Shown here: positions 56,303 through 64,000 of the stretch, one piece after another
Numbering within the stretch: position 1 is the stretch's first letter
Layout of the letters: every line of letters starts with the position of its first letter
Source of the DNA: Pseudomonas sp. SCB32
GTDB taxonomy: Bacteria; Pseudomonadota; Gammaproteobacteria; Pseudomonadales; Pseudomonadaceae
Direction: 5' to 3'
Assembly: GCF_009189165.1 (NCBI RefSeq)
Contig: NZ_CP045118.1
Span: 3,286,001-3,350,000, forward strand
Length of the DNA stretch: 64,000 nt
Program-made: the position numbers and the translations under genes
The notes under the pieces: model-generated
What the model was told of the DNA's origin: nothing
The model's database searches: none
What the model saw: the letters and a program-made list of their open reading frames with translations, nothing else

Positions 56303-56593
56303 TCAACGGTCGTCGGAATGGATCGAGGACGGGTGGCGGCAGAGCCCATCCACCTCGATGTCCATGTAGGGGAACAGCGGCAACTGCATCAGGGTGTCGT
56401 GCAGTTCCTCGACGCTGGCGAGGTCGAACACGCTGTAGTTGGCGTAGTGCCCGGCGATGCGCCACAGGTGGCGCCACTTGCCCTCACGCTGCAGGCGCTG
56501 GGCCAGTTCCTTCTCGTCGGCCTTGAGCTGGGCGGCTTTTGCCGGGTCCATGTCGAGGGGCAATTTCACGGTCATCTTCACGTGGAACAGCAT
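56303..56593 (-). CDS. catC: Muconolactone delta-isomerase
   Basis: This 96-residue enzyme has the full MIase pattern (MLFHVKMTVKLPLDMDP at the start, RIAGHYANYSVFDLASVEEL and FPYMDIEVDGLCRHPSS). It forms a decamer and turns muconolactone into 3-oxoadipate enol-lactone. It lies 13 bp after catB and 36 bp before catA. Confidence 0.95.
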   Translation of the reverse strand: MLFHVKMTVKLPLDMDPAKAAQLKADEKELAQRLQREGKWRHLWRIAGHYANYSVFDLASVEELHDTLMQLPLFPYMDIEVDGLCRHPSSIHSDDR

Positions 56594-56606
56594 TGGGTTT
56601 TCTCCG

Positions 56607-57722
56607 TTAGTGGCGGGCGAAACGCGCCAGGCGCTCTTCGTCGAGGCTCAGGCCAAGGCCGGGCGTGCGCGGCACGTGCAACTGGAAGTCGCGGTATACC
56701 GGCGCTTCGGTGACGATTTCCTCGGTGAGCAGCAGCGGGCCGAACAGCTCGGTGGCCCAGGTGAGTTTTTCCAGGGTGAGGAAGGCGTGGGCCGAGGCCA
56801 GGGTGCCGACCGCGCCTTCCAGCATGGTTCCGCCATACAGCGCGATGCCGGCCGCCTCGGCGATCTGCGCGGTGCGCAGCACGGCGCGCGGGCCGCCGTT
56901 CTTGGCGATCTTCAGGGCGAAGATGCTGGCCGCGCCGTCGGCCGCGAGGCTGAAGGCGTCGGCCACACTCTCGATGGATTCGTCGGCCATGATCGGCGCC
57001 GGGCTGCGCTGGTTCAGGCGCACCTGGCCGCTGCGATTGATGCGCGCGATGGGCTGCTCGATCAGGTCGATGCCGTTCTCGCCGAGCACCTGGCAGCCGC
57101 GGATGGCCTGGGATTCGTCCCAGCCCTGGTTGACGTCCACCCGCACGCTGGCGCGCTCGCCCAGGGCTTTCTTGATCGCCACCACATGCTTGAGGTCCTG
57201 CTCCAGCGGGTTGGCACCGATCTTCAGTTTGAAGATGCGATGCCGGCGCAGTTCCAGCATCTGCTCGGCTTCGGCGATGTCGCGCGCCGTGTCGCCGGAA
57301 GCCAGGGTCCAGGCCACGTCCAAGCTGTCGCGTACACGGCCGCCGAGCAGTTCGCTGACCGGCAACCCCAGGCGCTTGCCCTGGGCGTCGAGCAGCGCGG
57401 TTTCCACCGCCGAGCGGGCGAAGGTGTTGCCCTTGATCGACTTGTCCAGGCGCTGCATGCAGGCGTTGATGTTGCTGGCGTCCTGGCCGACCAGCAGCGG
57501 CGCGAAGTGCGCGTCGAGGTTGGCCTTGATGCTTTCCGGGCTCTCGTTGCCGTAGGCCAGGCCGCCGATGGTGGTGGCTTCGCCGAGGCCTTCGATGCCG
57601 TCGGAGCAACGCAGGCGCAGGATGACCAGGGTCTGCTGCTGCAGGGTGTGCATCGCCAGCTTGTGCGGGCGGATGGTCGGCAGGTCGACGATGATCGATT
57701 CGAGGCGTTCGATGCGGGTCAT
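56607..57722 (-). CDS. catB: Muconate cycloisomerase
   Basis: This 371-residue enolase-superfamily enzyme has the KxK Lys in KLKIGANP, metal ligands in VRVDVNQGWD, DLIEQP and IMADES, and the second base Lys in ALKIAKNGG. It lactonises cis,cis-muconate. The ATG at 57722 has GGAG 5 bases upstream; an in-frame GTG 6 bp earlier is less likely. It starts 13 bp after the flavin reductase gene. No catR LysR gene is beside it. Confidence 0.94.
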   Translation of the reverse strand: MTRIERLESIIVDLPTIRPHKLAMHTLQQQTLVILRLRCSDGIEGLGEATTIGGLAYGNESPESIKANLDAHFAPLLVGQDASNINACMQRLDKSIKGNTFARSAVETALLDAQGKRLGLPVSELLGGRVRDSLDVAWTLASGDTARDIAEAEQMLELRRHRIFKLKIGANPLEQDLKHVVAIKKALGERASVRVDVNQGWDESQAIRGCQVLGENGIDLIEQPIARINRSGQVRLNQRSPAPIMADESIESVADAFSLAADGAASIFALKIAKNGGPRAVLRTAQIAEAAGIALYGGTMLEGAVGTLASAHAFLTLEKLTWATELFGPLLLTEEIVTEAPVYRDFQLHVPRTPGLGLSLDEERLARFARH

Positions 57723-57735
57723 GCTCACTCCGGAG

Positions 57736-58260
57736 TCAGCGGGCGCACTGCGCCGCCGCGGCGGTGCGGTCGACGCGGTGGAACAGGCGGTTGAAGTAGA
57801 CGAGGCTGTCGCCCTGCTCGCGCACGGAGACCTGGTCCAGCTCGACGAACATCACCGAGTGGGAACCCACTTCCTTGCACTCGCTGATCCGACCGCCGAG
57901 GGTCACCAGGGCATCGCGCAGTACTGGCGTCTGCGGGCAGGCGCTGTCCCACAGGTCCCAGGCGAAACGCTCTTCCATCGGCACGCGGGTCATCCCGGCG
58001 AAGTGCCGCGCCAGTTCTTCCTGCTCGCCGCGCAGCACGTTGACGCAGAGGTAGCCGTTGTCGCGGAACACGTCGTGGCTGGCGCTGTTGCGGTTGATGC
58101 AGACCAGCACGGTCGGCGGCGAATCGGTGACCGAGCACACCGCGCTGGCGGTGATGCCGCAGCGCCCGCCGGGGCCGTCGCTGGTGATGATGTTCACCGC
58201 CGCCGGCAGCTGGGCCATGGCGTTGCGGAAGTCGATCTGGGTCTGGCTAAGGTCGGCCAT
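57736..58260 (-). CDS. iacG: NAD(P)H:flavin reductase, IacG/HpaC-type
   Basis: This 174-residue flavin reductase domain protein has FRNAMAQLPAAVNIITSDG near the start, GITASAVCSVTDSPPTVLVC and YFNRLFHRV at the end. It makes free reduced flavin for a separate oxygenase. No HpaB-type oxygenase is beside it, but IacA at 17971-19122 needs such a partner and the iac operon lacks one, so iacG is the best fit. It heads the operon with catBCA. GGAAGGG lies 8 bases before the ATG. The symbol is probable, not certain. Confidence 0.7.
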   Translation of the reverse strand: MADLSQTQIDFRNAMAQLPAAVNIITSDGPGGRCGITASAVCSVTDSPPTVLVCINRNSASHDVFRDNGYLCVNVLRGEQEELARHFAGMTRVPMEERFAWDLWDSACPQTPVLRDALVTLGGRISECKEVGSHSVMFVELDQVSVREQGDSLVYFNRLFHRVDRTAAAAQCAR

Positions 58261-58556
58261 CTCGGCACCCTTCCTCTCGGGGGACCACACGCAAAGCGGT
58301 CCGTGGCTGATGGAACGAGAGTAAGCGCCGGGGCCAGGCGGCAATATTCAGACGATCCCCATGCCGGAGGGAGATCGCCGCTAGTCATCTAGGGGGTTTC
58401 TTTATCGTCAGCGAGGAATCCAATGGTTATCCTGCATGGCAGGCCGCTGAAAACCGCATGCATTCCAATGCCGCAGCAAGGTTTCAACGGCCCGCCAATG
58501 ACGTGCCTTGCGCCCCTCGGGGTGAAAAATAATTAGAAACGCCGTGGTAGCCCGAA
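58261..58556. promoter_or_regulatory. Divergent control region between iacG-cat and the response regulator
   Basis: This 296-bp gap holds the promoters of both sides. CTAGTCATCTAG at 58381-58392 runs into GGGGG and shares a CCCCTAG half (minus strand) with the dyad before iacA. A 'gcccctcggggtg' stretch lies at about 58511. No gene is seen. Confidence 0.4.
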
Positions 58557-59198
58557 ATGGAAACCCGTAAACCCGTTGTGTACATCGTCGACGACGACAA
58601 GGACCTGCGCACCTCGCTGGCCTGGTTGCTCGAATCGGTCAGCGTGCAGGCCCTGTGCTTCGCCGGGGCCGATGAATTCCTCGCCCATTACGATCCCGAC
58701 CTTCCGGCCTGCCTGGTTGTGGACGTGCGCATGCCGGAAACCAGCGGCTTCCAGCTGCAGGAAATCCTCAACGAGCGCGGCATCGCGCTGCCGACCCTGT
58801 TCGTCTCCGCCCACGGCGACATCCCCATGTCGGTGAAGGCGATGAAGAACGGCGCCATCGATTTCGTCGAGAAGCCCTACAACCCGCAGCAGATGCTCGA
58901 ACGCATCCAGGCCGCGCTGAAGGACGCCGTGCAGGTCCACGCCGGCGCCACCCAGCGCCAGCAGCTGCAGGGCAAGCTCAACCTGCTCACCGGCCGCGAA
59001 CGCGAAGTACTGGGCATGGTGATCGACGGCAAGGCCAGCAAGGTCATCGCCCGCGAGCTGAACATCAGCGTGAAGACCGTCGATGTGCACCGCACCAAGA
59101 TCAAGGAAAAGATGGGCGTGTCGAGCATCGCCATGCTGGTACGGGAAGTGCTCGACCTGGGTGGTAAGGATGCGCCGCCCAAGCAGGTTGGGCGGTAA
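58557..59198 (+). CDS. FixJ-type response regulator, orphan
   Basis: This 213-residue regulator has a receiver domain (Asp12, Asp13, phospho-accepting Asp56 in VVDVRMP, Ser84, Lys106) and a LuxR/FixJ helix-turn-helix (LTGREREVLGMVIDGKASKV, then IARELNISVKTVDVHR). It is divergent from iacG-catBCA. The only kinase in the window is the soluble PAS kinase at 19331-20800 beside iacA, 37 kb away. The domain types match known pairs such as StyS/StyR and TodS/TodT, so the two probably form a split pair that controls indole-acetate and catechol genes. Confidence 0.87.
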   Translation: METRKPVVYIVDDDKDLRTSLAWLLESVSVQALCFAGADEFLAHYDPDLPACLVVDVRMPETSGFQLQEILNERGIALPTLFVSAHGDIPMSVKAMKNGAIDFVEKPYNPQQMLERIQAALKDAVQVHAGATQRQQLQGKLNLLTGREREVLGMVIDGKASKVIARELNISVKTVDVHRTKIKEKMGVSSIAMLVREVLDLGGKDAPPKQVGR

Positions 59199-59214
59199 TT
59201 GCAGGACCGAGGGG

Positions 59215-59293
59215 GACGCCCAGTCCTTGCTCGCGAACAGTGACTCCCGGCGGCTCCGGAGCTGGGCGTTTCGCGAGCAAGCTCGCTCCTACG
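59215..59293. repeat. REP unit between the response regulator and hmgR
   Basis: Cttgctcgcgaac (about 59226) and its inverted partner ttcgcgagcaagctcgctcctac (about 59270-59292) separate two converging genes. Confidence 0.6.
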
Positions 59294-59303
59294 AAGAGCA
59301 GGT

Positions 59304-60044
59304 TCAGACCTCCCCGCCCATCCGCAAACTGATCTCCCGCGCCGCCTCCAGCAACACCCGCGCCGCCTCGCCATGGGGATCGGCCGAAAAGCTCGCCTCC
59401 GACCCCACCACGGTAATCACCCCCGCCAACTCGCGCCCGGTAGCGAACAGCGGCACCGACAGCGCATTCACCCCCGGCATCAGCAGCCCGTGGATCGAAT
59501 GCAGCCCATCGGCCCGAATGCTCTCCAGCACCGCCTGATCCGCGCCCTCCTCCAGCCCCGCCCGGAACGCCGCGAACACCAATCCGGTGGACGACCCATG
59601 TACCGGCAGCACCGACCCCATCTGGGTCACCAGCGTGACCATCCCCTGCGCCGGCTCCACCTGCACCACGGTCGGCCCGTGGCTGCCCCAGATGGCCAGG
59701 AAGCAGGTCTGCCCCAGGTTGTCTCGCAGCTCGGCCAGCGCGGGACTGGCGACCTTCACCACATCCAGCCGGCGGATCGCCGCGAGCCCGACATAAAGCG
59801 CCTCGCGGCCCAGCCCATAGTGATTGGTGACCGGGTCCTGCTCGGCGAACCCACTGGCGATCAGCGCCTGCAGGTAGCGGTGGACCTTGGCCGCCGGCAT
59901 CTCCAGGTACTCGCCCAGGCGCTTGAGCGAGGTGCTCGGTGCCAGGTCCGCCAGGGCCTTGAGGATCTCGGTGCCGACCTCGGCGGACTGCACCTTCTTG
60001 CCCTTCGTCGGGACGGACTCTTCCGCTTCGTTCTTGGTCTTCAA
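59304..60044 (-). CDS. hmgR: HmgR, IclR-family repressor of homogentisate genes
   Basis: This 246-residue IclR protein has a winged helix (ILKALADLAPSTSLKRLGEY, then AKVHRYLQALIASGFAEQD) and a C-terminal effector domain. It is divergent from hmgA across a 91-bp gap that holds a perfect dyad. In P. putida HmgR is released by homogentisate. The reading begins at a TTG (60044) with AGGGAG upstream; no suitable ATG exists before the DNA-binding domain. Confidence 0.88.
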   Translation of the reverse strand: MKTKNEAEESVPTKGKKVQSAEVGTEILKALADLAPSTSLKRLGEYLEMPAAKVHRYLQALIASGFAEQDPVTNHYGLGREALYVGLAAIRRLDVVKVASPALAELRDNLGQTCFLAIWGSHGPTVVQVEPAQGMVTLVTQMGSVLPVHGSSTGLVFAAFRAGLEEGADQAVLESIRADGLHSIHGLLMPGVNALSVPLFATGRELAGVITVVGSEASFSADPHGEAARVLLEAAREISLRMGGEV

Positions 60045-60087
60045 CTTAAAAGGACTCCCTGGTGGGCTTGACGGCTTGCCACCATGA

Positions 60088-60119
60088 AATTACGTTATTC
60101 GTAATTGAATTACGAATAA
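60088..60119. promoter_or_regulatory. HmgR operator candidate
   Basis: A perfect dyad with 12-bp arms (TTATTCGTAATT at 60095-60106 and AATTACGAATAA at 60108-60119, one centre base) overlaps a second one (AATTACG at 60088-60094 with CGTAATT at 60100-60106). It lies in the AT-rich gap between hmgR and hmgA, where P. putida HmgR is known to bind a palindrome. Confidence 0.75.
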
Positions 60120-60135
60120 AAAGAGTGAAACCACC

Positions 60136-61434
60136 ATGACCTCCTCCCGCGCCCCGGCCTACCTGTCCGGATTCGGCAACGAATTCGCCAGCGAGGCCCT
60201 GCCCAATGCGCTGCCCGTCGGGCAGAACTCGCCGCAGCACGTGCCCTACGGCCTGTACGCCGAACTGCTTTCCGGCACCGCCTTCACCGTGCCGCGCAGC
60301 GAGGTCCGGCGCACCTGGCTGTACCGCATCCGACCGTCCGCCGCGCACCCGCGCTACGAACGCCTGACGCGGCAGATCACCGGCACCGCCCTGGGCCCCG
60401 TGACGCCCAACCGGCTGCGCTGGAACAGCTTCGAAATGCCGGAGGAGCCTACCGACTTCATCGACGGCCTGCTATGCATGGCCGCCAACGCCGAGGCGGA
60501 GGCTACCAGCGGCGTCAGCATCTATGCCTACCGCGCGAACATCTCCATGAGCCGGGCGTTCTTCAACGCCGACGGCGAGCTGCTGATCGTGCCCCAGGCC
60601 GGTCGCCTGCGCCTGGTCAGCGAACTGGGCGTGCTGGAGGTCGAACCGCTGGAGATCGCCGTGATCCCGCGCGGCATGCGTTTCCGTGTGGAACTGCTGG
60701 ACCGCACCGCCGCCGGCTACGTGGCCGAGAACCACGGCGCCGTCCTGCGCCTGCCCGATCTCGGCCCCATCGGCAGCAACGGCCTGGCCAACCCGCGCGA
60801 CTTCCTCACCCCGGTGGCGCACTACGAGGACGCCGAAGGCCCGGTGCAACTGGTGCAGAAATTCCTCGGCGAACTCTGGGCCACCCAGCTCGACCACTCG
60901 CCGCTGGACGTGGTCGCCTGGCACGGCAACAACGTGCCCTACAAGTACGACCTGCGCCGCTTCAACACCATCGGCACGGTGAGCTACGACCACCCCGATC
61001 CGTCCATCTTCACCGTGCTCACCTCGCCCAGCGACACCCACGGCATGGCCAACATGGACTTCGTGATTTTCCCGCCGCGCTGGATGGTGGCCGAGAGCAC
61101 CTTCCGTCCGCCGTGGTTCCACCGCAACCTGATGAACGAATTCATGGGCCTGATCCAGGGCGTGTACGACGCCAAGGCCGACGGCTTCGTCCCCGGCGGC
61201 GCCTCGCTGCACAACTGCATGAGCGCCCACGGCCCGGACAACGCCACCACCCGCCAGGCGATTGCCGCCGACCTGAAACCGCACAAGATCGATCACACCA
61301 TGGCCTTCATGTTCGAGACCGGCCGCGTGCTGCGCCCCAGCCGCTTCGCCCTCGACTGCCCGCAACTGCAGCGCGACTATGACGCCTGCTGGAGCGGCAT
61401 GCAGAAGACCTTCGACTCTTCCCCGGAGCAATAA
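60136..61434 (+). CDS. hmgA: Homogentisate 1,2-dioxygenase
   Basis: This 432-residue cupin-type iron enzyme has [15 protein letters not shown] at the start and the iron ligands His/Glu/His in the stretch [24 protein letters not shown] and [11 protein letters not shown] with [13 protein letters not shown]. It opens homogentisate to maleylacetoacetate in tyrosine and phenylalanine breakdown. It is 1 bp from hmgB. Confidence 0.95.
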   Translation: MTSSRAPAYLSGFGNEFASEALPNALPVGQNSPQHVPYGLYAELLSGTAFTVPRSEVRRTWLYRIRPSAAHPRYERLTRQITGTALGPVTPNRLRWNSFEMPEEPTDFIDGLLCMAANAEAEATSGVSIYAYRANISMSRAFFNADGELLIVPQAGRLRLVSELGVLEVEPLEIAVIPRGMRFRVELLDRTAAGYVAENHGAVLRLPDLGPIGSNGLANPRDFLTPVAHYEDAEGPVQLVQKFLGELWATQLDHSPLDVVAWHGNNVPYKYDLRRFNTIGTVSYDHPDPSIFTVLTSPSDTHGMANMDFVIFPPRWMVAESTFRPPWFHRNLMNEFMGLIQGVYDAKADGFVPGGASLHNCMSAHGPDNATTRQAIAADLKPHKIDHTMAFMFETGRVLRPSRFALDCPQLQRDYDACWSGMQKTFDSSPEQ

Positions 61435-61435
61435 G

Positions 61436-62740
61436 ATGAGCGTCTCCCACAACGCACAAAGCTGGATCGAATCGGCCAACGGCCACCCGGACTTCCCCCT
61501 GCAGAACCTGCCCCTGGGCGTGTTCAGCCCGCCGGGTGATTCGGCGCGCGGCGGCGTCGCCATCGGCGACTACATCTTCGACCTGAAGACCGCCTGCGAA
61601 GCCGGCCTCTTCCACGGCGCCGCGCACCAGGCCGCCGTGGTTGCCAGCGGCGACAGCCTCAACGCCTTCTTCGCCCTGGGCGGCACCGCCCGCCGCACCC
61701 TGCGTGAAGCGTTGATCGGCCTGCTCAGCGAAGGCAGCTCCGAGCAGAAGCGCATGGAGCACCTAGGCGCCCGGCTGCTCAAGCCCCAGGCCGCGTGCCG
61801 CCTGCACCTGCCGGCGAAAGTCGGCGACTACACCGACTTCTACGTCGGCATCCACCACGCGAAGAACGTCGGCAAGTTGTTCCGCCCGGACAATCCGCTG
61901 CTGCCCAACTACAAGTACGTGCCCATCGGCTACCACGGCCGCGCCTCCACCATCGTGCCCTCCGGCAGCGAAGTGCGCCGCCCCAACGGCCAGACCCTGC
62001 CCGCAGGCGTCGACGTACCGGTATTCGGCCCCTGCGCACGCATGGACCTGGAGCTGGAACTGGGCATCTGGATCGGCCAGGGCAACGACCAGGGCAAGGC
62101 CATCCCGATCTCCGGCGCCGCCGGGCATATCGCCGGCTTCTGCCTGCTCAACGACTGGTCCGCCCGCGACGTGCAGGCCTGGGAGTACCAGCCGCTCGGC
62201 CCCTTCCTGTCGAAAAGCTTCGCCACCACCATCTCGCCCTGGGTCGTCACCGCCGAGGCGCTGGAACCCTTCCGCACCGCCCAGCCGGCCCGCCCGGAAG
62301 GCGACCCGCAGCCGCTGCCCTACCTCCATGACGAGGCCGATCAGCAGTACGGCGCGCTGGATATCGAACTGGAAGTGTTGCTGCTCACCCCGCGCATGCG
62401 CCACGAGCACCACGCGCCGGAGCGCATCGCCCTGAGCAACACGCTGAACATGTACTGGACCGTGGCGCAGATGGTCGCCCACCACAGCGTCAACGGCTGC
62501 CGCCTGCAACCGGGCGACCTGTTCGGCTCCGGCACCCTCTCCGGCGAAACCCCGGACAGCTTCGGCAGCCTGCTGGAACTGACCACCGGCGGCAAACAGC
62601 CGGTGGTACTGGGTAACGGCGAGGAACGCCGCTTCCTCGAAGACGGCGACGAAATCATCCTGCGCGCCCGCTGCCGCCGCGACGGCTACCCGTCGATCGG
62701 CTTCGGCGAATGCCGTGGGCGGATTCTGCCGGCGCATTGA
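61436..62740 (+). CDS. hmgB: Fumarylacetoacetase
   Basis: This 434-residue hydrolase of the FAH family has YTDFYVGIHHAKNVG (nucleophile water His region), PIGYHGRASTIVPSG, LELELGIWIGQGN and NDWSARDVQAWEYQPLGPF. It splits fumarylacetoacetate to fumarate and acetoacetate. The ATG at 61436 lies just past the hmgA stop. The isomerase hmgC, which usually follows, is absent from the window. Confidence 0.94.
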   Translation: MSVSHNAQSWIESANGHPDFPLQNLPLGVFSPPGDSARGGVAIGDYIFDLKTACEAGLFHGAAHQAAVVASGDSLNAFFALGGTARRTLREALIGLLSEGSSEQKRMEHLGARLLKPQAACRLHLPAKVGDYTDFYVGIHHAKNVGKLFRPDNPLLPNYKYVPIGYHGRASTIVPSGSEVRRPNGQTLPAGVDVPVFGPCARMDLELELGIWIGQGNDQGKAIPISGAAGHIAGFCLLNDWSARDVQAWEYQPLGPFLSKSFATTISPWVVTAEALEPFRTAQPARPEGDPQPLPYLHDEADQQYGALDIELEVLLLTPRMRHEHHAPERIALSNTLNMYWTVAQMVAHHSVNGCRLQPGDLFGSGTLSGETPDSFGSLLELTTGGKQPVVLGNGEERRFLEDGDEIILRARCRRDGYPSIGFGECRGRILPAH

Positions 62741-62751
62741 TGCACCGCGCA

Positions 62752-63000
62752 CCGTAGGATGGCGTAGAGCGTAGCGAAACCCATCGATCCCATGCACCGA
62801 CCGCATGGGTTTCGCTGCGCTCTACCCATCCTACGGACTACGCACCGCTTCCCAGGCGCCGTATGCTCCCGTAGGAGCAACTGTCTTCTGGGCTCCCGCG
62901 TTCGCGGGAGTGACGGAGTTATGCACTGTCCTCCGCACCCGTCATCCCCGCGAACGCGGGGACCCAGAAAACAACGTAGGAGCGGACCTTGTCCGCGAAA
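62752..63000. repeat. REP cluster after hmgB
   Basis: A cgtaggatggcgtagagcg ... cgctctacccatcctacgg inverted pair (62753-62837) is followed by a cccgcgttcgcggg / gtcatccccgcgaacgcggg pair (about 62896-62964, as at 13300) and a gtaggagcggaccttgtccgcgaa unit (about 62976). No gene is seen in 62741-63030. Confidence 0.65.
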
Positions 63001-63030
63001 AGCGCCCGCAGGGCGCTCCCGCCAACGCCC

Positions 63031-64000
63031 TCAACTACTCTCCCGCACCATCAACTCGAACCCCAGGTCCATCACCGGCTCGCTCACCGCCTTGTCGTTG
63101 ATCAGATCCAGCAGGCGCTCCGCCGCATGGGTCCCGATGGCCTTGCGCGGCGTGCGGATGCTCGACAGGCGCGGCACCATGAACTCCGAGCTGGGCAGGT
63201 CGTTGAAGCCCAGCACCGCCACTTGTTCTGGTATCCGAATGCCGTGGCGCATGGCCTCCAGCAGCGCGCCCTGGGCCAGGTCGTCGTTGCCGAAGAAGAT
63301 GCCTTCCACCTGCGGATGGCTGGACAGCAACTGGCGGAACAGTTCGCCGCCCAGGCCGACCGACGACGGGCGCGGCGTCAGCACTTCCAGCGCCGGGTCG
63401 TAGCAACCGGCCTGCTGCAAGGCACGACGGAATCCCTCTCCGCGCAGCAACGTGCGCTGGTCCAGTTGCGCGCCGATGTAGGCCAGGCGTTTGCGCCCAC
63501 CCTTGAGCAGATGCCTGGCTGCCGCCTCCCCCGCACGAATCTGCGAGAAGCCCACGCAATGCAACCCCGCGCCGGGGTCCAGGTCCATCATGTACACCGC
63601 CGGCACGCCGCTGGCCTCGATCATCCGCCGGGCGCTTTCGGTGCGGTCGAAGCCGGTCAGCAGCAGGCCGCGCGGCTGGTACGCGAGGTAGTTGCGCAGC
63701 AGGTTCTCTTCTTCGTCGCGGGAGTAGTGGTAGTTGCCGATCAGCACTTCCAGCCCGCGCGGGTGCATCACCGCGTGGATGGCTTCGAGGGTCTCGATGA
63801 ACAGCTGGTTGGCCAGCGAGGGCACCAGCACCACGATGTTGTGGCTCTGCTTGGAGGCCAGCGCGCGGGCGGCGGGGTTGGCCACGTAGCCCAGTTCGGC
63901 GGCGGCCTGACGGACTTTTTCCGCCAGTTCCGCGGCCACCGTGCTCACCCCGCGCAGAGCGCGCGAGGCGGTAATCGGGCTGACGCCAGCGCGACGTGCG
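63031..64000 (-). CDS. LacI-family regulator, 5' end beyond the window
   Basis: The reading frame is open to the right edge. Its visible N-terminus ARRAGVSPITASRALRG is the LacI helix-turn-helix, so only a few residues are missing. The periplasmic-binding-like domain follows (HNIVVLVPSLANQLFIETLEA, then GLLLTGFDR, FGNDDLAQGALLEAM and PSSELGS-like text). The nearest pattern is the gluconate-type GntR/PtxS subgroup. The target genes are outside the window, so the ligand cannot be named. Confidence 0.82.
   Translation of the reverse strand, partial: ARRAGVSPITASRALRGVSTVAAELAEKVRQAAAELGYVANPAARALASKQSHNIVVLVPSLANQLFIETLEAIHAVMHPRGLEVLIGNYHYSRDEEENLLRNYLAYQPRGLLLTGFDRTESARRMIEASGVPAVYMMDLDPGAGLHCVGFSQIRAGEAAARHLLKGGRKRLAYIGAQLDQRTLLRGEGFRRALQQAGCYDPALEVLTPRPSSVGLGGELFRQLLSSHPQVEGIFFGNDDLAQGALLEAMRHGIRIPEQVAVLGFNDLPSSEFMVPRLSSIRTPRKAIGTHAAERLLDLINDKAVSEPVMDLGFELMVRESS

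Overview
The window is high-GC, densely coded bacterial DNA. Its gene content (paa, iac, cat, hmg, dhc/ato, aau, fea), short REP-type hairpins in the gaps and close similarity to pseudomonad proteins point to a Pseudomonas chromosome, probably near the P. nitroreducens / P. citronellolis / P. knackmussii side of the genus. The species is inferred, not proven. No rRNA, tRNA, CRISPR array or insertion sequence was seen.

Layout. 0-5.8 kb: a four-gene operon for an envelope export complex (TolC-like lipoprotein, short adaptor, GAF-HlyD adaptor, and a PqqD-like/M50 metalloprotease/HlyD fusion) with no recognisable pump. 5.8-7.3 kb: interspersed repeats and a structured leader, then a lone BRO-N antirepressor-like gene. 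8.0-12.0 kb: dhcA-dhcB-atoB with divergent dhcR (acetoacetate/3-ketoacid activation). 12.2-20.8 kb: an indole-3-acetate degradation operon (iacABIHCDEF) divergent from an orphan cytosolic sensor kinase. 20.8-21.4 kb: a second long repeat. 21.4-24.7 kb: cytochrome c, phenylacetaldehyde dehydrogenase (feaB) and its AraC regulator feaR. 24.8-42.0 kb: the complete phenylacetyl-CoA pathway (paaXYN; paaFGHIJK; paaABCDE; paaZ). 42.7-46.1 kb: aromatic amine dehydrogenase genes aauBEDA plus a cytochrome c. 46.6-51.3 kb: an amino-alcohol-type permease, a class III PLP enzyme, an APH-type kinase and an AraC regulator. 51.5-55.1 kb: an outer-membrane porin and a chemoreceptor. 55.3-59.2 kb: flavin reductase (iacG-like)-catB-catC-catA, divergent from an orphan FixJ-type response regulator. 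59.3-62.7 kb: hmgR and hmgA-hmgB. 63.0 kb to the end: a LacI regulator cut by the window edge.

How it works together. The region is a hub for aromatic amines and plant or animal signal aromatics. Aryl-ethylamines are oxidised in the periplasm by the tryptophan-tryptophylquinone enzyme AauAB, with electrons passed to c-type cytochromes. FeaB turns the aldehyde into phenylacetate, and Paa enzymes take it to acetyl-CoA and succinyl-CoA. Indole-3-acetate is taken by Iac enzymes to catechol, which CatABC open. Homogentisate is opened by HmgA/HmgB, giving acetoacetate that DhcAB/AtoB can use.

The most informative sequence signal is a tandem motif, TGGCA-N8-(A/C)AA repeated at exactly 21 bp, about 80-105 bp upstream of three separate genes: the cytochrome c-feaB unit, aauB and the porin. 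It matches the known E. coli FeaR box (TGNCA-N8-AAA, two copies per promoter) and ties three distant loci into one predicted regulon. Lying between two of these loci is the permease/PLP enzyme/kinase set, which could convert amino alcohols, perhaps beta-hydroxyphenethylamines, to aldehydes by phosphorylation and elimination. That assignment is a hypothesis.
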